This document shows positions 7,534 through 15,474 of a stretch of DNA of 64,000 nt, piece by piece. Position numbers and translations under genes: made by a program. The DNA is from Microcaldota archaeon (lineage in GTDB: Archaea > Micrarchaeota > Micrarchaeia > Micrarchaeales > CABMGC01). The DNA is taken from the NCBI GenBank assembly GCA_027365175.1, contig DAHXNY010000003.1, positions 25,735 through 89,734 on the forward strand, written 5' to 3'. Under the pieces are notes generated by a model that did not search any database, was not told where the DNA came from, and saw only the letters and a program-made list of their open reading frames with translations. Every line of letters starts with the position of its first letter. The stretch's first letter is position 1.

Positions 7534-9051
7534 AACTGGTGGAAATGGGGGTCTTCTTGAATTGCCTTTTACTGATAGTTCATTGACAATTTGTGCAGAT
7601 ATGCCAGGTGTGCGGAAAGCAGTAAAGAATCCGTTTGCCACATCAGGCGAAAGTTCCAGAGAATGAAATAGTACTGATGCCCCGAAGTCAGTATTTGCAC
7701 CTAAGCTTGGTCTTGTTTTTCTTATGGCTTTTGCATATTCAATTAGTCTATGTATAGTTTCATATTTTTCTGGAAATCCATCCATACTGGCTTTTATATA
7801 TAAATCTACTCGTGGGTCTTTGCCTAACAGTCGGGTAGGATTTTCTGGATTAGTTTTGTGAATTCCATGTCCAAAACCATAAATTACTTTGCCGGGTTTA
7901 ACTAAATTTCTGATGTATGCTTCTCTGTCACTTTTCCTTTCCATTGTCAGATATTCTTTCGTTTGTTTCATACATTCGGTTACTGCTCCAGCGTGGAGTT
8001 TGCCACTCCGTATATTAAAACTGGCGATAAGGGCTCTTGGGAAGGTAGTTCTCACTGATGAAGCTAATTGTGCAGTCAATTCTCCAGAATTTAGACCATG
8101 TGTTGAGTGTGCTAATGCTACTTTCCTAACTGCAGAAAGTTGCCTCTCTGTAACTTTCTTACCTGCTTGATGAAGAAACATCTTAATTGGATCGATAGTT
8201 TCGTTCAGGTTCACTAGTTTAGATGGATTGTTAAAATATGCTACTGTTGAAATGATGAAGCCCGTAAAATAATACGCGTCCATTATGACCTTTCTTCTAC
8301 TTAGTAAGTTTTCTCCAGCAATTGCATTGGTGTTATATTCATATTTACTGAGACTCTCATACTTGTTTAAAATTTGTCTATTTAAAAGCTGTTGTGTAAT
8401 AAGATCTACAATCTCCCAATTTTCTTGCTTTGCACGAGAGATTAGTTCCCTTTCTCTTTCTTCTAAAATTGCCCCTCGCTGGAAAGAAACTTCTGCATCG
8501 GATTTAAACCTCTCGTCTTTTTCTAAGAAGAGCTTCAGAGTAGCAGAAAAATAATTATTTTGGCTTGAAAATCTCTTTAATGACATTCCTGCGATTGTTA
8601 TGCGTCCATCTAGTATATGTGATTGTCCTGAATGTGGATAACTCGGCGATCTGAATTTAAAGATTTTTAATACGTCATTAACACCGTCTCTTGCAGAACT
8701 TACCTCATTGATAACTGATGCGAAGACGTGTTCTTTTCCTAACTCGTTAAGCCTTGCGTTTATGGGTTTTAGAAGCGCCGTAGTTCTTTCTGAAAATACT
8801 TTGAGAGAGTGATTGCTGTTAAATAAGTTTATAAAGTCCGTTTTTAACTTAGCCATTTTTGGATCTGACAGTACCCCGGTGTCATTTAATTTTGAGGCAA
8901 TATTATTATAGGAATTTAAAACTACATGCTTCCAGATTATCTCCTCTGGATCATGGTAGACATCAGGCTTTCTTTGCAAAGCTAAAAAAGGCTGTGCTCC
9001 TGTAGAATTTTCTGAGTTATTAGTTTTTATCCGACATATTTTGTTTCGCAT
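7522..9051 (-). CDS. Divergent citrate-synthase-like protein with long N-terminus
   Basis: 509 residues. The C-terminal half has the citrate synthase active-site pattern: STHGLN with His318, GFGHGIHK with His395, NTDFGAS with Asp455, and FRTPG, the loop that holds the substrate. GKLHAGAV stands where G.LHGGAN is usual. The first 250 residues, mostly charged helices, do not resemble the normal N-terminal half of citrate synthase in any way I can recognise, and the protein is longer than the usual 370-430. It may condense acetyl-CoA or another acyl-CoA with a ketoacid, not necessarily oxaloacetate. AT-rich composition fits its place in the insert. Catalytic residues are intact, so it is probably active. 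Confidence 0.72.
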   Translation of the reverse strand: MRNKICRIKTNNSENSTGAQPFLALQRKPDVYHDPEEIIWKHVVLNSYNNIASKLNDTGVLSDPKMAKLKTDFINLFNSNHSLKVFSERTTALLKPINARLNELGKEHVFASVINEVSSARDGVNDVLKIFKFRSPSYPHSGQSHILDGRITIAGMSLKRFSSQNNYFSATLKLFLEKDERFKSDAEVSFQRGAILEERERELISRAKQENWEIVDLITQQLLNRQILNKYESLSKYEYNTNAIAGENLLSRRKVIMDAYYFTGFIISTVAYFNNPSKLVNLNETIDPIKMFLHQAGKKVTERQLSAVRKVALAHSTHGLNSGELTAQLASSVRTTFPRALIASFNIRSGKLHAGAVTECMKQTKEYLTMERKSDREAYIRNLVKPGKVIYGFGHGIHKTNPENPTRLLGKDPRVDLYIKASMDGFPEKYETIHRLIEYAKAIRKTRPSLGANTDFGASVLFHSLELSPDVANGFFTAFRTPGISAQIVNELSVKGNSRRPPFPPVLRY

Positions 9052-9100
9052 TTTAACAATTATAGTAACTTGTAGAGAAATATAAGACCTTGCCGCAAGA

Positions 9101-9110
9101 TTTATAAATA
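9101..9110 (-). promoter_or_regulatory. TATA box of citrate-synthase-like gene
   Basis: TTTATAAATA, palindromic enough to read as TATTTATAAA on the minus strand, sits about 50 bp before the ATG at 9051 and inside the insert. A second promoter, the duplicated aIF5A one at 9334-9342, points the same way from further upstream. Confidence 0.5.
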
Positions 9111-9189
9111 CGAATTGTGTCTCTGATCTTCAGTATCGTTTGTTAATGCACTTAGAATAAAGTATAAAGAGACGCTAATAACAGCAGAA

Positions 9190-9258
9190 CTATATTAAAC
9201 AAACTAATCGGCCTACCTTTAGGTCCTTCATAGTTCCATAAGTTATTTCGTCTGTCAC
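9190..9258 (-). pseudogene. Truncated aIF5A 5' fragment
   Basis: Copy 2 of the repeat keeps the aIF5A GTG start (9258) and first 14 codons exactly. Beyond the identical block the frame continues KVGRLVCLI and stops at TAG (9190-9192), while intact aIF5A reads KIGRFVMID. Just past the junction several differences are third-position changes (GGT/GGC, CGC/CGA, GTC/GTT). The fragment therefore looks like a diverged aIF5A relative, not random sequence. At most it makes a 22-residue peptide. Confidence 0.75.
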
Positions 9259-9342
9259 CAAACCAGCTTCTCAAAAGTTTTACTGATAAAACAAGTAAAC
9301 CTGTTTTCCATAGGAGTATTAACTAAGAAAAATTTATAAATA
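9217..9342. repeat. Direct repeat copy 2 (aIF5A promoter and 5' end)
   Basis: Identical over 126 bp to 5993-6118. This copy lies on the ftsZ side of the insert. Its minus-strand TATA box (about 9334-9342) is intact and points toward the citrate-synthase-like gene, so it may add transcription of the cargo. Confidence 0.95.
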
Positions 9343-9346
9343 CAGT

Positions 9347-9371
9347 TAACAGGCCCTATCTGGGCCTGTTA
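9347..9371 (-). terminator. Perfect hairpin after ftsZ
   Basis: TAACAGGCCC (9347-9356) and GGGCCTGTTA (9362-9371) form a perfect 10-bp stem with a 5-nt loop, starting about 18 bp after the ftsZ stop. It could stabilise the 3' end of the ftsZ mRNA or help termination. It is followed on the minus strand by an A/T-rich run but not by a long T tract. Confidence 0.55.
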
Positions 9372-9389
9372 CGTTAAAATTAAATAATT

Positions 9390-10409
9390 TCAGTAGATGC
9401 TCTGGAGCGCCTCTAAGCGCATAGGCATAGCATTTGCATTGCTCTTGCGTTCGCCGAACTTCGCCTTCACTCCTGTAATTATTGACATTACCCTTATCTC
9501 CTCTCCGAGCTCAGGAAGCATCCTTGCGCCGAAGATGACGTTCGCATCTCCTGCAACGCCTTCTGTAACGCCGTTTGCTATCTCCGTAGCCTCGCTTATG
9601 GTCAGGTTTGCACCTCCGGTTATCTGTATGAGCGCTCCCTTTGCACCTTCATTCTCCACTGATAGCAGAGGATGTGCAAGAGTTGACTTTACAGCCTGTT
9701 CGACTCTGCCAGGGCCCTTTCCTGAGCCGAGGCTTATCACTGCCGTGCCTGTGTTCCTGACAACCGTGTTCAGATCTGCGAAGTCCAGGTTTATCAGGCT
9801 TGGGAAGTATATCGTGTCAGATATTCCCTTTACGGCATTGCCGGTTATATTGTCAACAAACTCGAAGGCCTTGTCCATAGGAAGGTTTGGCACATATGAT
9901 AGGAGCTTGTCGTTCTCCACCACTATCGTGCAGTCCGCTTCCTTGTTCAGCCTGTCTATGCCCCACTCTGCCTTTACCTTTCTGCTTCTCTCAAGTGCAA
10001 ATGGGTATGTCACAGTTGCTATCACTGTTGCGCCGCACTCTCTTGCTATGTGAGCCACTATTGGAGCTGAACCTGTTCCTGTTCCTCCTCCCATGCCAGC
10101 AGCTACGAAGACCAGGCTGTAGCCGTCTAGGGCCTGCCTTATCTCCTCCTTGCTTACCTCTGCGCATTTCTCAGCAACTTCTGGGAAACCTCCGGCTCCG
10201 AGTCCATTGGTTATGCTCTTTCCTATGAGCAGCTTCTTGTCGGCCTTGATTATGTTCAGATGTGCTATATCCGTGTTTATGGCAATCTTGTCGGCGCTCT
10301 GCATGCCGTATCTTGATAGTCTGTTTACAAGGTTGCTACCCTGCCCACCGCAGCCTACTACCGCTATCTTCGGTTTATAGGCATCATAGTCGAACTGCTC
10401 GTTTCCCAT
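9390..10409 (-). CDS. ftsZ: Cell division protein FtsZ (second copy)
   Basis: A tubulin-like GTPase that forms the division ring. The glycine-rich T4 loop, in ORF numbering from the GTG at 10421, is [12 protein letters not shown] (GGGTGTG 111-117). The N-terminal nucleotide loop is VVGCGGQGSN, and the T7 catalytic loop is INLDFADLN. I start at the ATG at 10409 (339 residues) because GGTG lies just upstream; the GTG at 10421 adds only four residues. It follows the other ftsZ and is probably in the same operon. The two are clearly diverged, as in archaea with FtsZ1 and FtsZ2; which is which I cannot say. The C-terminal tail is short. Confidence 0.94.
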   Translation of the reverse strand: MGNEQFDYDAYKPKIAVVGCGGQGSNLVNRLSRYGMQSADKIAINTDIAHLNIIKADKKLLIGKSITNGLGAGGFPEVAEKCAEVSKEEIRQALDGYSLVFVAAGMGGGTGTGSAPIVAHIARECGATVIATVTYPFALERSRKVKAEWGIDRLNKEADCTIVVENDKLLSYVPNLPMDKAFEFVDNITGNAVKGISDTIYFPSLINLDFADLNTVVRNTGTAVISLGSGKGPGRVEQAVKSTLAHPLLSVENEGAKGALIQITGGANLTISEATEIANGVTEGVAGDANVIFGARMLPELGEEIRVMSIITGVKAKFGERKSNANAMPMRLEALQSIY

Positions 10410-10443
10410 TCTTGCACCCACTTATAATAAATATAAAGGGATC

Positions 10444-11493
10444 TCAAATGAGATCCAAGTCATACTTTGCAGGCTTTTCGTCGCTGTTGAACTTCCCGGC
10501 TATGCTTGCGCCCTTTACTCCTGTGACTATTGCCACTATCTCTATCTGGCCCTCGTAGCCTGGGATTATTCTTGCGCCCCACTTTATGTTTGCCTTAGGG
10601 TCCATGCGCTCCGTGATTATTTCACCTGCGTGTATTGCGTCTCCGAGGCTCAGGTCCGATGCTCCTGATATGTGTATCAGTGCCCCCTTTGCATTCTCGA
10701 AGTCAACATCAAGCAGCTTGTTCTTTATCACGGCCTCTGCAGCTGCGGTAACCTTCTCGTTGCCCTTTCCTACCCCTACGGATATGAATCCAACGTCTCC
10801 GCTGCCCATGATTGACCTTACATCAGCAAAGTCTATGTTGATCAGGCTCGGCTGGGTTATCGTCCATACGAGTCCTCCTATGGCCTTTGCCAGTATGTCA
10901 TCTGCTACTGCAAATGCCTCATTCATTGGCAGGTTAGGAACCAGCTTCACCAGCCTGTTGTTGTCCAGGATTATGACGCTGTCGCTGAACTTCCTCAGCT
11001 TCTGAATACCCTCTTCTGCCTTTACCTTCCTTACCCTCTCAAGATCAAATGGGTATGTTACCATCGCGACTACTATAGCACCCTGTTCCTTTGCTATCTG
11101 AGCCACTACCGGCATCGCACCTGTTCCCGTTCCTCCTCCCATACCTGCGCACAGGAAGACCAGTTGTGCACCGTTTATTACCTCTTCTATTGCCTGCCTG
11201 TCAGCCTCTGCTGCCTTTGCTCCGACTTCAGGAGTTCCTCCGGCTCCGAGACCTCTTGTCAGGCTCTTTCCGATGAGGACCTTCTTTATCCGGTCATCAA
11301 GCATCTTGAAGTGCTGAACGTCCGTGTTAATTGCTACAAGGTCTGTGCCCTTAACACCGCTCTTCAGCAGTCTTTGTGCTGTGTTGTTGCCACCCCCGCC
11401 CACTCCTATGGTTACTATCTTTATCTGGGGTGTAGAGTTACTGTCCATCTCCTCGCTTTTATTCGCAAGAAACTCGCTAGAGAAATCTACCAT
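10444..11493 (-). CDS. ftsZ: Cell division protein FtsZ (first copy)
   Basis: A 349-residue FtsZ. GTP-binding loops are [14 protein letters not shown] and GMGGGTGTG (117-125), and the T7 loop INIDFADVR supplies catalytic Asp for the neighbouring subunit. A 20-residue N-terminal extension precedes the fold, and the C-terminus ([11 protein letters not shown]) may be the peptide that binds SepF. The downstream ftsZ starts after a gap of 22-34 bp, so both are likely made from one mRNA. A tandem pair of ftsZ plus sepF at 3293 gives a complete minimal archaeal FtsZ division set within 8 kb. Confidence 0.95.
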   Translation of the reverse strand: MVDFSSEFLANKSEEMDSNSTPQIKIVTIGVGGGGNNTAQRLLKSGVKGTDLVAINTDVQHFKMLDDRIKKVLIGKSLTRGLGAGGTPEVGAKAAEADRQAIEEVINGAQLVFLCAGMGGGTGTGAMPVVAQIAKEQGAIVVAMVTYPFDLERVRKVKAEEGIQKLRKFSDSVIILDNNRLVKLVPNLPMNEAFAVADDILAKAIGGLVWTITQPSLINIDFADVRSIMGSGDVGFISVGVGKGNEKVTAAAEAVIKNKLLDVDFENAKGALIHISGASDLSLGDAIHAGEIITERMDPKANIKWGARIIPGYEGQIEIVAIVTGVKGASIAGKFNSDEKPAKYDLDLI

Positions 11494-11698
11494 GCGATCG
11501 CCAGTTTATATAAACTACTAAATACGTTTAAATGTCTTTTGTATGGGAGTCAGTAATGGAACGGCTTATACTTTGATAAAAATCATATACTTAAATAAAT
11601 TATTATTAGTGGAAGATAAGGATTTTTACGCAGAATCCGTACCGTAATGGGAATGAAAAACAAATTTTACCGACGTTAATTGCAATTTGGGATTAGTA
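11494..11698. promoter_or_regulatory. ftsZ promoter region
   Basis: A 205-bp AT-rich gap between the ftsZ start and the end of the ligase gene, which is also on the minus strand. Two TATA-like boxes face ftsZ: GTTTATATAAACT (about 11504-11516), very close to the ATG, and TTTAAACG (about 11526-11533), whose spacing would give a short leader. No small gene is seen here. Confidence 0.45.
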
Positions 11699-13459
11699 TC
11701 AGGCTGATAGCTTGGACTTCCGCTGTATGCCGAACATCTCTATTACCTCTTCTGTCGTCGTGGCATCGGAAGCGCTCTTGTCCTGCCTTATCCCATCGCT
11801 CACGAGCCTTGGGAATCTCAGGGCATATCCTATTCCGTCCTTTACCCCGCAGGTGTGCATGTTCGACCTTGTTATCTCGTCTGCCCTTACAGTTACTACG
11901 TACTTCGGCTCGACCCAGAAGTCAGGCTCCACCACAGCGTTTACCCTTGCAGGCCTGTGCTTTGTCTTTATCTCATCAAGATCCTTCTTCAGCGATTTCA
12001 TCTGCACCTCGCTGAATCCTGTGCCTATTCGCGTTATGGTTTCAAAGGCATCCTCTTTGTCATTGTAAACGCCTGCTAGGAGACCGCCGAATTTGAACTC
12101 GGCGCGCAGCCCTTTTCCTAGGAAGTATCCCAGTATCACGAGGTCAAGCGTGTCTGACAGTTCTCCCTTGTAGCTCCTCTTCAGCTTTATCCAGGAGAAC
12201 TTCCTCGCGCCTGCCACATAGCTTGAGCCGAGGTCCTTTGCCATTATGCCCTCGAGACCGTCCTCTATTACCGTATTGAAGTACTTGTCTATCGTCTTGG
12301 GATCGTCAGTGACTATCCTGTCGGAGAGTCGTATCATGCGCCTTTTCTTCAGCACGGATTCAAGCAGGTTCCTCCTCTCCGAGTAGGGCTTTGCCATCGT
12401 ATCCCTGCCGTTAAGATACATTATGTCGAATGAGAAGAGGGTCAGGGGCATCTCCTTTGACATCTCCTCTACTCCATGCTTCCTCTTCCTCTGTATGGTC
12501 TCCTGGAAAGGGAGGAACTGGTCCGTGGCTTCGTTGTATCCTATTGCCTCTCCCTCTATTATTGCAGAGTCTGCCGATATCTCATCGAGTGCGGCGTCGA
12601 CTATTTCCGGGAACATGGGAGTAAGCACCTCCAGGTTCCTCGAGTATATCTCAACCTTCTTCCTCTTCCTATCCACATGTATCTGCTGCCTTAATCCGTC
12701 GTACTTTGATTCTATGGCGCACCTTCCATGGGTCTTTTCCAGTATCTGCTCCGCAGTAGGAAGCCTCTCGGCAAGTGCGGGCCTTATAGGACTGAAGAGC
12801 TGCACCTCTATGCGCTCTATCCCTTTTATCCCATTCTCGGCCATGATCTCACCTATCCTCCCGAGGTCGCTGCAGATGTTGTATGCGTTCTCCAGCACAG
12901 GCTTTGACTCCCTGCTTCCGGTGAATGCCTTGGAAAGCGCTTCGAGAATGGTTGCATCGCCAAGGCCCAGCCTGAGCCTTCCGAGGGCGAATCTGGTAAC
13001 GTATCTTGCTTCGAGAGGAGAGGAGGCTGAAAGAATCTCCATCAGCATCTTTATCTTCGTGTCCTGGCTGCCCTGCCCTCCGGTCTTCGCTATCTTGTGC
13101 ATCGATTCGAAGACATCGTTTACTGTAAAGGACTTGGAACTTATCCTCTTCAGCTTTGACTTAGAACAGAAATCCTCTGCCACTGCCCCAAGGTCTCCTG
13201 ATTTCTTGTATGCCTGTATGACGGAATCTTTTGAATAGCCGGTAGCTGCAGCTATGGCCTGCTCGGCGAAGCTCTCAGCCAGCCCTATCACTACGCCCTC
13301 GAATGAAGGACTGAGAACTCCCTGCGTTATGTATATCAGGTGCCGAATCTCTCCGGGGGAGGATTTTGACAAAAGCTCCGAGAGCGTGTCTATCATCTCC
13401 AGCCTTGAGCTTGTGCCCTCGAGCTTCTCGTAATAAGCGGCAGTGTCCTTGAACAGCAT
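11699..13459 (-). CDS. lig: ATP-dependent DNA ligase
   Basis: 586 residues, normal for archaeal replicative ligase. The N-terminal DNA-binding domain (about 1-220) precedes the adenylation domain with motif I ESKYDG, whose Lys252 carries AMP. EGEAIGYN (motif III), EGIMAKDLGSSYVAG (motif IV) and the OB-fold with FSWIKLKRSYKG (motif V region) follow. The ATG at 13459 begins MLFKDTAAYYEKLE, as in related ligases; an open frame upstream as far as 13648 overlaps the divergent gene at 13517 and is not used. It joins Okazaki fragments and seals repair nicks. Confidence 0.94.
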   Translation of the reverse strand: MLFKDTAAYYEKLEGTSSRLEMIDTLSELLSKSSPGEIRHLIYITQGVLSPSFEGVVIGLAESFAEQAIAAATGYSKDSVIQAYKKSGDLGAVAEDFCSKSKLKRISSKSFTVNDVFESMHKIAKTGGQGSQDTKIKMLMEILSASSPLEARYVTRFALGRLRLGLGDATILEALSKAFTGSRESKPVLENAYNICSDLGRIGEIMAENGIKGIERIEVQLFSPIRPALAERLPTAEQILEKTHGRCAIESKYDGLRQQIHVDRKRKKVEIYSRNLEVLTPMFPEIVDAALDEISADSAIIEGEAIGYNEATDQFLPFQETIQRKRKHGVEEMSKEMPLTLFSFDIMYLNGRDTMAKPYSERRNLLESVLKKRRMIRLSDRIVTDDPKTIDKYFNTVIEDGLEGIMAKDLGSSYVAGARKFSWIKLKRSYKGELSDTLDLVILGYFLGKGLRAEFKFGGLLAGVYNDKEDAFETITRIGTGFSEVQMKSLKKDLDEIKTKHRPARVNAVVEPDFWVEPKYVVTVRADEITRSNMHTCGVKDGIGYALRFPRLVSDGIRQDKSASDATTTEEVIEMFGIQRKSKLSA

Positions 13460-13516
13460 CTTAACCAATATCAAATCTGTTCTTATGTTTATATAGTTTC
13501 TCTGAAATACCATAAT

Positions 13517-13777
13517 ATGGCAAAGGAACCGTGCGAACATTTTGTTGGCATTGACAAAGATATAAAGGCAAAGAGTGAAGTCTGCGAGGAGTGCATAAAG
13601 GAGGGGACGCACTGGGTACAGCTTCGTGTCTGTTTGGTCTGCGGCCATGTAGGATGCTGTGATTCATCCGTAGGAAGGCATGCGACAAAGCACTTCCAGG
13701 AAACAGGTCACGCTGCGATGGCGGCGCATCCCGGCAGAGAGTGGAGATGGTGCTACGTGCACAAGGATTATTACTGA
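13517..13777 (+). CDS. UBP-type zinc-finger protein
   Basis: An 86-residue protein that is little more than one UBP zinc finger (ZnF-UBP). Metal ligands are visible in CEHF, CEECI, LRVCLVCGHVGCC, GRHATKHF and TGHAAMAAHP. In eukaryotes the domain binds the C-terminal Gly-Gly tail of ubiquitin; the aromatic and Arg positions of the pocket (REWRWCYVHKDYY) are partly kept. Stand-alone copies occur in many archaea and bacteria with no proven role. A TATA box (TTTATATA, about 13487-13494) lies 26 bp before the ATG, so the mRNA is probably leaderless. It is divergent from the ligase. Confidence 0.85.
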   Translation: MAKEPCEHFVGIDKDIKAKSEVCEECIKEGTHWVQLRVCLVCGHVGCCDSSVGRHATKHFQETGHAAMAAHPGREWRWCYVHKDYY

Positions 13778-13862
13778 TGCATGCCACGTAATTTCATTAT
13801 GTAGACATATGGGATAGCCAATGCTGTTTTGCTAGTTTATTGAAGCTGTTAGCCATTTTGGC

Positions 13863-15005
13863 TTACTCTTCGTTTATTATCTCATATATCTTATTGGCGA
13901 AGAAGCCCATGTTGCGCTCCTTCTTCTCTGGCACAAGTATGCCCTGCTTGACAAGCCTGTCCACTGCGCGTTTTGCAGTAGGGTATGTCGCGTTGATCGC
14001 ATTCCTTGCATCTGCTATGGTTATGAATGGGTTCTTGAAGAGCTCATTCAGCACTATTCTTGATGACTCTGAGGATTTTGAAGGGCCGAGCTTTTTCATG
14101 CACGCTTCCCTGTACTCGGAGAGCTTTGAAGCGGTGCGCACGGCCTTCTTGGCCTGGAAGTGCATAGCCTTAAGGAAGAACTTTATCCATGCCAGATAGT
14201 CGCCTGTCTTGCTTACGTGCAGTATCGTGTCGTAGTAGGATGCCCTGTCCCTCTCGAAGTACTCGCTCATGCATAGGCTGGGAAGCGAGAGGAGCCTGCT
14301 CTTCTGCAGATACACGGATATGAGCGCTCTTCCGGTCCTTCCGTTTGCATGCTCGAAGGGCCTTATGGCCTCGAACTGGTAGTGCATAATTGCTATCTGG
14401 ACTATCGGATGCACCGACTCATACTCCTGCATATAGTAAAGCGCGTTCTCCAGCAATGGCACTATTCTCTCCGGAGGCGGGGGCACGTATCTTGCTATAG
14501 CGGCCGGGGTATCTGGAGAACCAAGCCAGTTCTGCCTATTCCTTATTATCATATCCTTTTCATTTGTGCTGCCCGTAAGTGCCTTGTGGGCTCCGATTAC
14601 CGTATTCATGCTTATGTCCCCGCGGCTTATCGCCGGTATGCAGCTCCTCAGAGCCTCTATATGGCCAATGGCCTCTTTTGCAGCCTTGGGATCCTTTATC
14701 GAGCGTTTTCCCCGCTCATACCTGAAGATATTGTCCAGGGTCTCCCGGTTTCCATGCAGCCTTGCATTCTCCAGCGCCTCCTTTCTTGTCTGCAGTTCTG
14801 CAAATTCCGGGAATTCAGAGGATATTGCCTCGAGCTTCCCCAACTCGAAGCTTGTCTTTGCCAGAAGAGTTGTCGCCTCATCGTCAAATTTGATCTGCAC
14901 AGGGAGCAGCCTCGGTACAAAGGCGTAGTAGTTGTTGTGTGCATTCTGTACGAATATGAGCTCTCCTGCCATACCATTGAAATCGCTGGGATTCACCACA
15001 GGCAC
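13863..15005 (-). CDS. Fic-domain protein with substituted catalytic His
   Basis: 380 residues: Fic_N (about 25-90), Fic core (about 130-260) and a C-terminal winged helix (about 315-378). The Fic motif reads RPFEHANGRTGR (215-226). Arg215 replaces the His that normally acts as base in HPFxx[G/A]NGR; the codon is AGG. The inhibitory helix normally has SSxIEGT, and here NARLHGN (80-86) lacks its Glu. Fic enzymes transfer AMP or related groups to proteins. This one probably has altered or lost activity, or a regulatory role through its DNA-binding domain. The start is GTG at 15005 just downstream of a TATA box; an ATG at 14972 is possible. Confidence 0.88.
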   Translation of the reverse strand: MPVVNPSDFNGMAGELIFVQNAHNNYYAFVPRLLPVQIKFDDEATTLLAKTSFELGKLEAISSEFPEFAELQTRKEALENARLHGNRETLDNIFRYERGKRSIKDPKAAKEAIGHIEALRSCIPAISRGDISMNTVIGAHKALTGSTNEKDMIIRNRQNWLGSPDTPAAIARYVPPPPERIVPLLENALYYMQEYESVHPIVQIAIMHYQFEAIRPFEHANGRTGRALISVYLQKSRLLSLPSLCMSEYFERDRASYYDTILHVSKTGDYLAWIKFFLKAMHFQAKKAVRTASKLSEYREACMKKLGPSKSSESSRIVLNELFKNPFITIADARNAINATYPTAKRAVDRLVKQGILVPEKKERNMGFFANKIYEIINEE

Positions 15006-15430
15006 CGATTATTATATTAAAAGAATATATTTAAACCTTTACTAAATCAATATTTATCACAATATTAATCTGCAATAACGTATTGGAACTAAATATAAAC
15101 ACAATAAACATACTATAACTGACTACATACGATTATTATAGATAAATTAAGTTTTTATTAAATTAATCTCATTTATAATTAATATAATGTAATTTTATTT
15201 GTTTTTACCCGCTTTTGTAGATTTTTTACTTAATATATTATAAATATATTGAAGATAATCGCATATATCACATTATTTCGATCTGAAGAAGCAGTGTTTC
15301 AATTGTTCGAATATAATTAAAGAAATATTGTTTATAATTAATATAAATTAATAATCAACATTTGATTGATATTTTGATAGTTTATGTTAAATTATATGTG
15401 TATTAATTTAATATTACTCTGATACGCAGC

Positions 15431-15469
15431 TCGCACCTGGCTGTGTGGGACATGAGGTCTCTGGTGCGA
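15431..15469. other. Hairpin beside IS remnant
   Basis: TCGCACC (15431-15437) pairs perfectly with GGTGCGA (15463-15469) around a 25-nt interior. It sits 5 bp from the IS-like end. It may be a terminal structure of the dead element or a small structured RNA; nothing in it matches a tRNA. Confidence 0.4.
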
Positions 15470-15474
15470 ATTAG

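Larger units (their letters stand above)
6119..9216. mobile_element. AT-rich insert between 126-bp direct repeats
   Basis: A 3,098-bp segment separates two identical copies of the aIF5A 5' region. Its base composition differs strongly from its surroundings. In sampled lines, 7081-7140 has 16 G+C of 60, while 10081-10140 in ftsZ has 37 of 60. Codons such as TTA, AAA and ATT are frequent here, whereas neighbours prefer CTC/CTT and AAG. It carries three genes: a CMP-sugar synthetase and HAD phosphatase on the plus strand, and a citrate-synthase-like gene converging on them. No integrase or transposase is present. Single-crossover integration of a circle that carried an aIF5A fragment would explain the structure. 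Confidence 0.8.

Noticed and set aside
12423..13238. A 271-codon open frame antisense to DNA ligase
   Set aside because: Ligase motifs I-V are on the minus strand; no family signal in this frame.
13459..13648. N-terminal extension of DNA ligase
   Set aside because: Open in frame but overlaps the UBP zinc-finger gene and lies beyond the ligase promoter; no ligase similarity.
15040..15420. Replication origin in the AT-rich gap
   Set aside because: AT-richness and one 16-bp repeat are suggestive, but no ORB-like motif or orc1/cdc6 gene is present.
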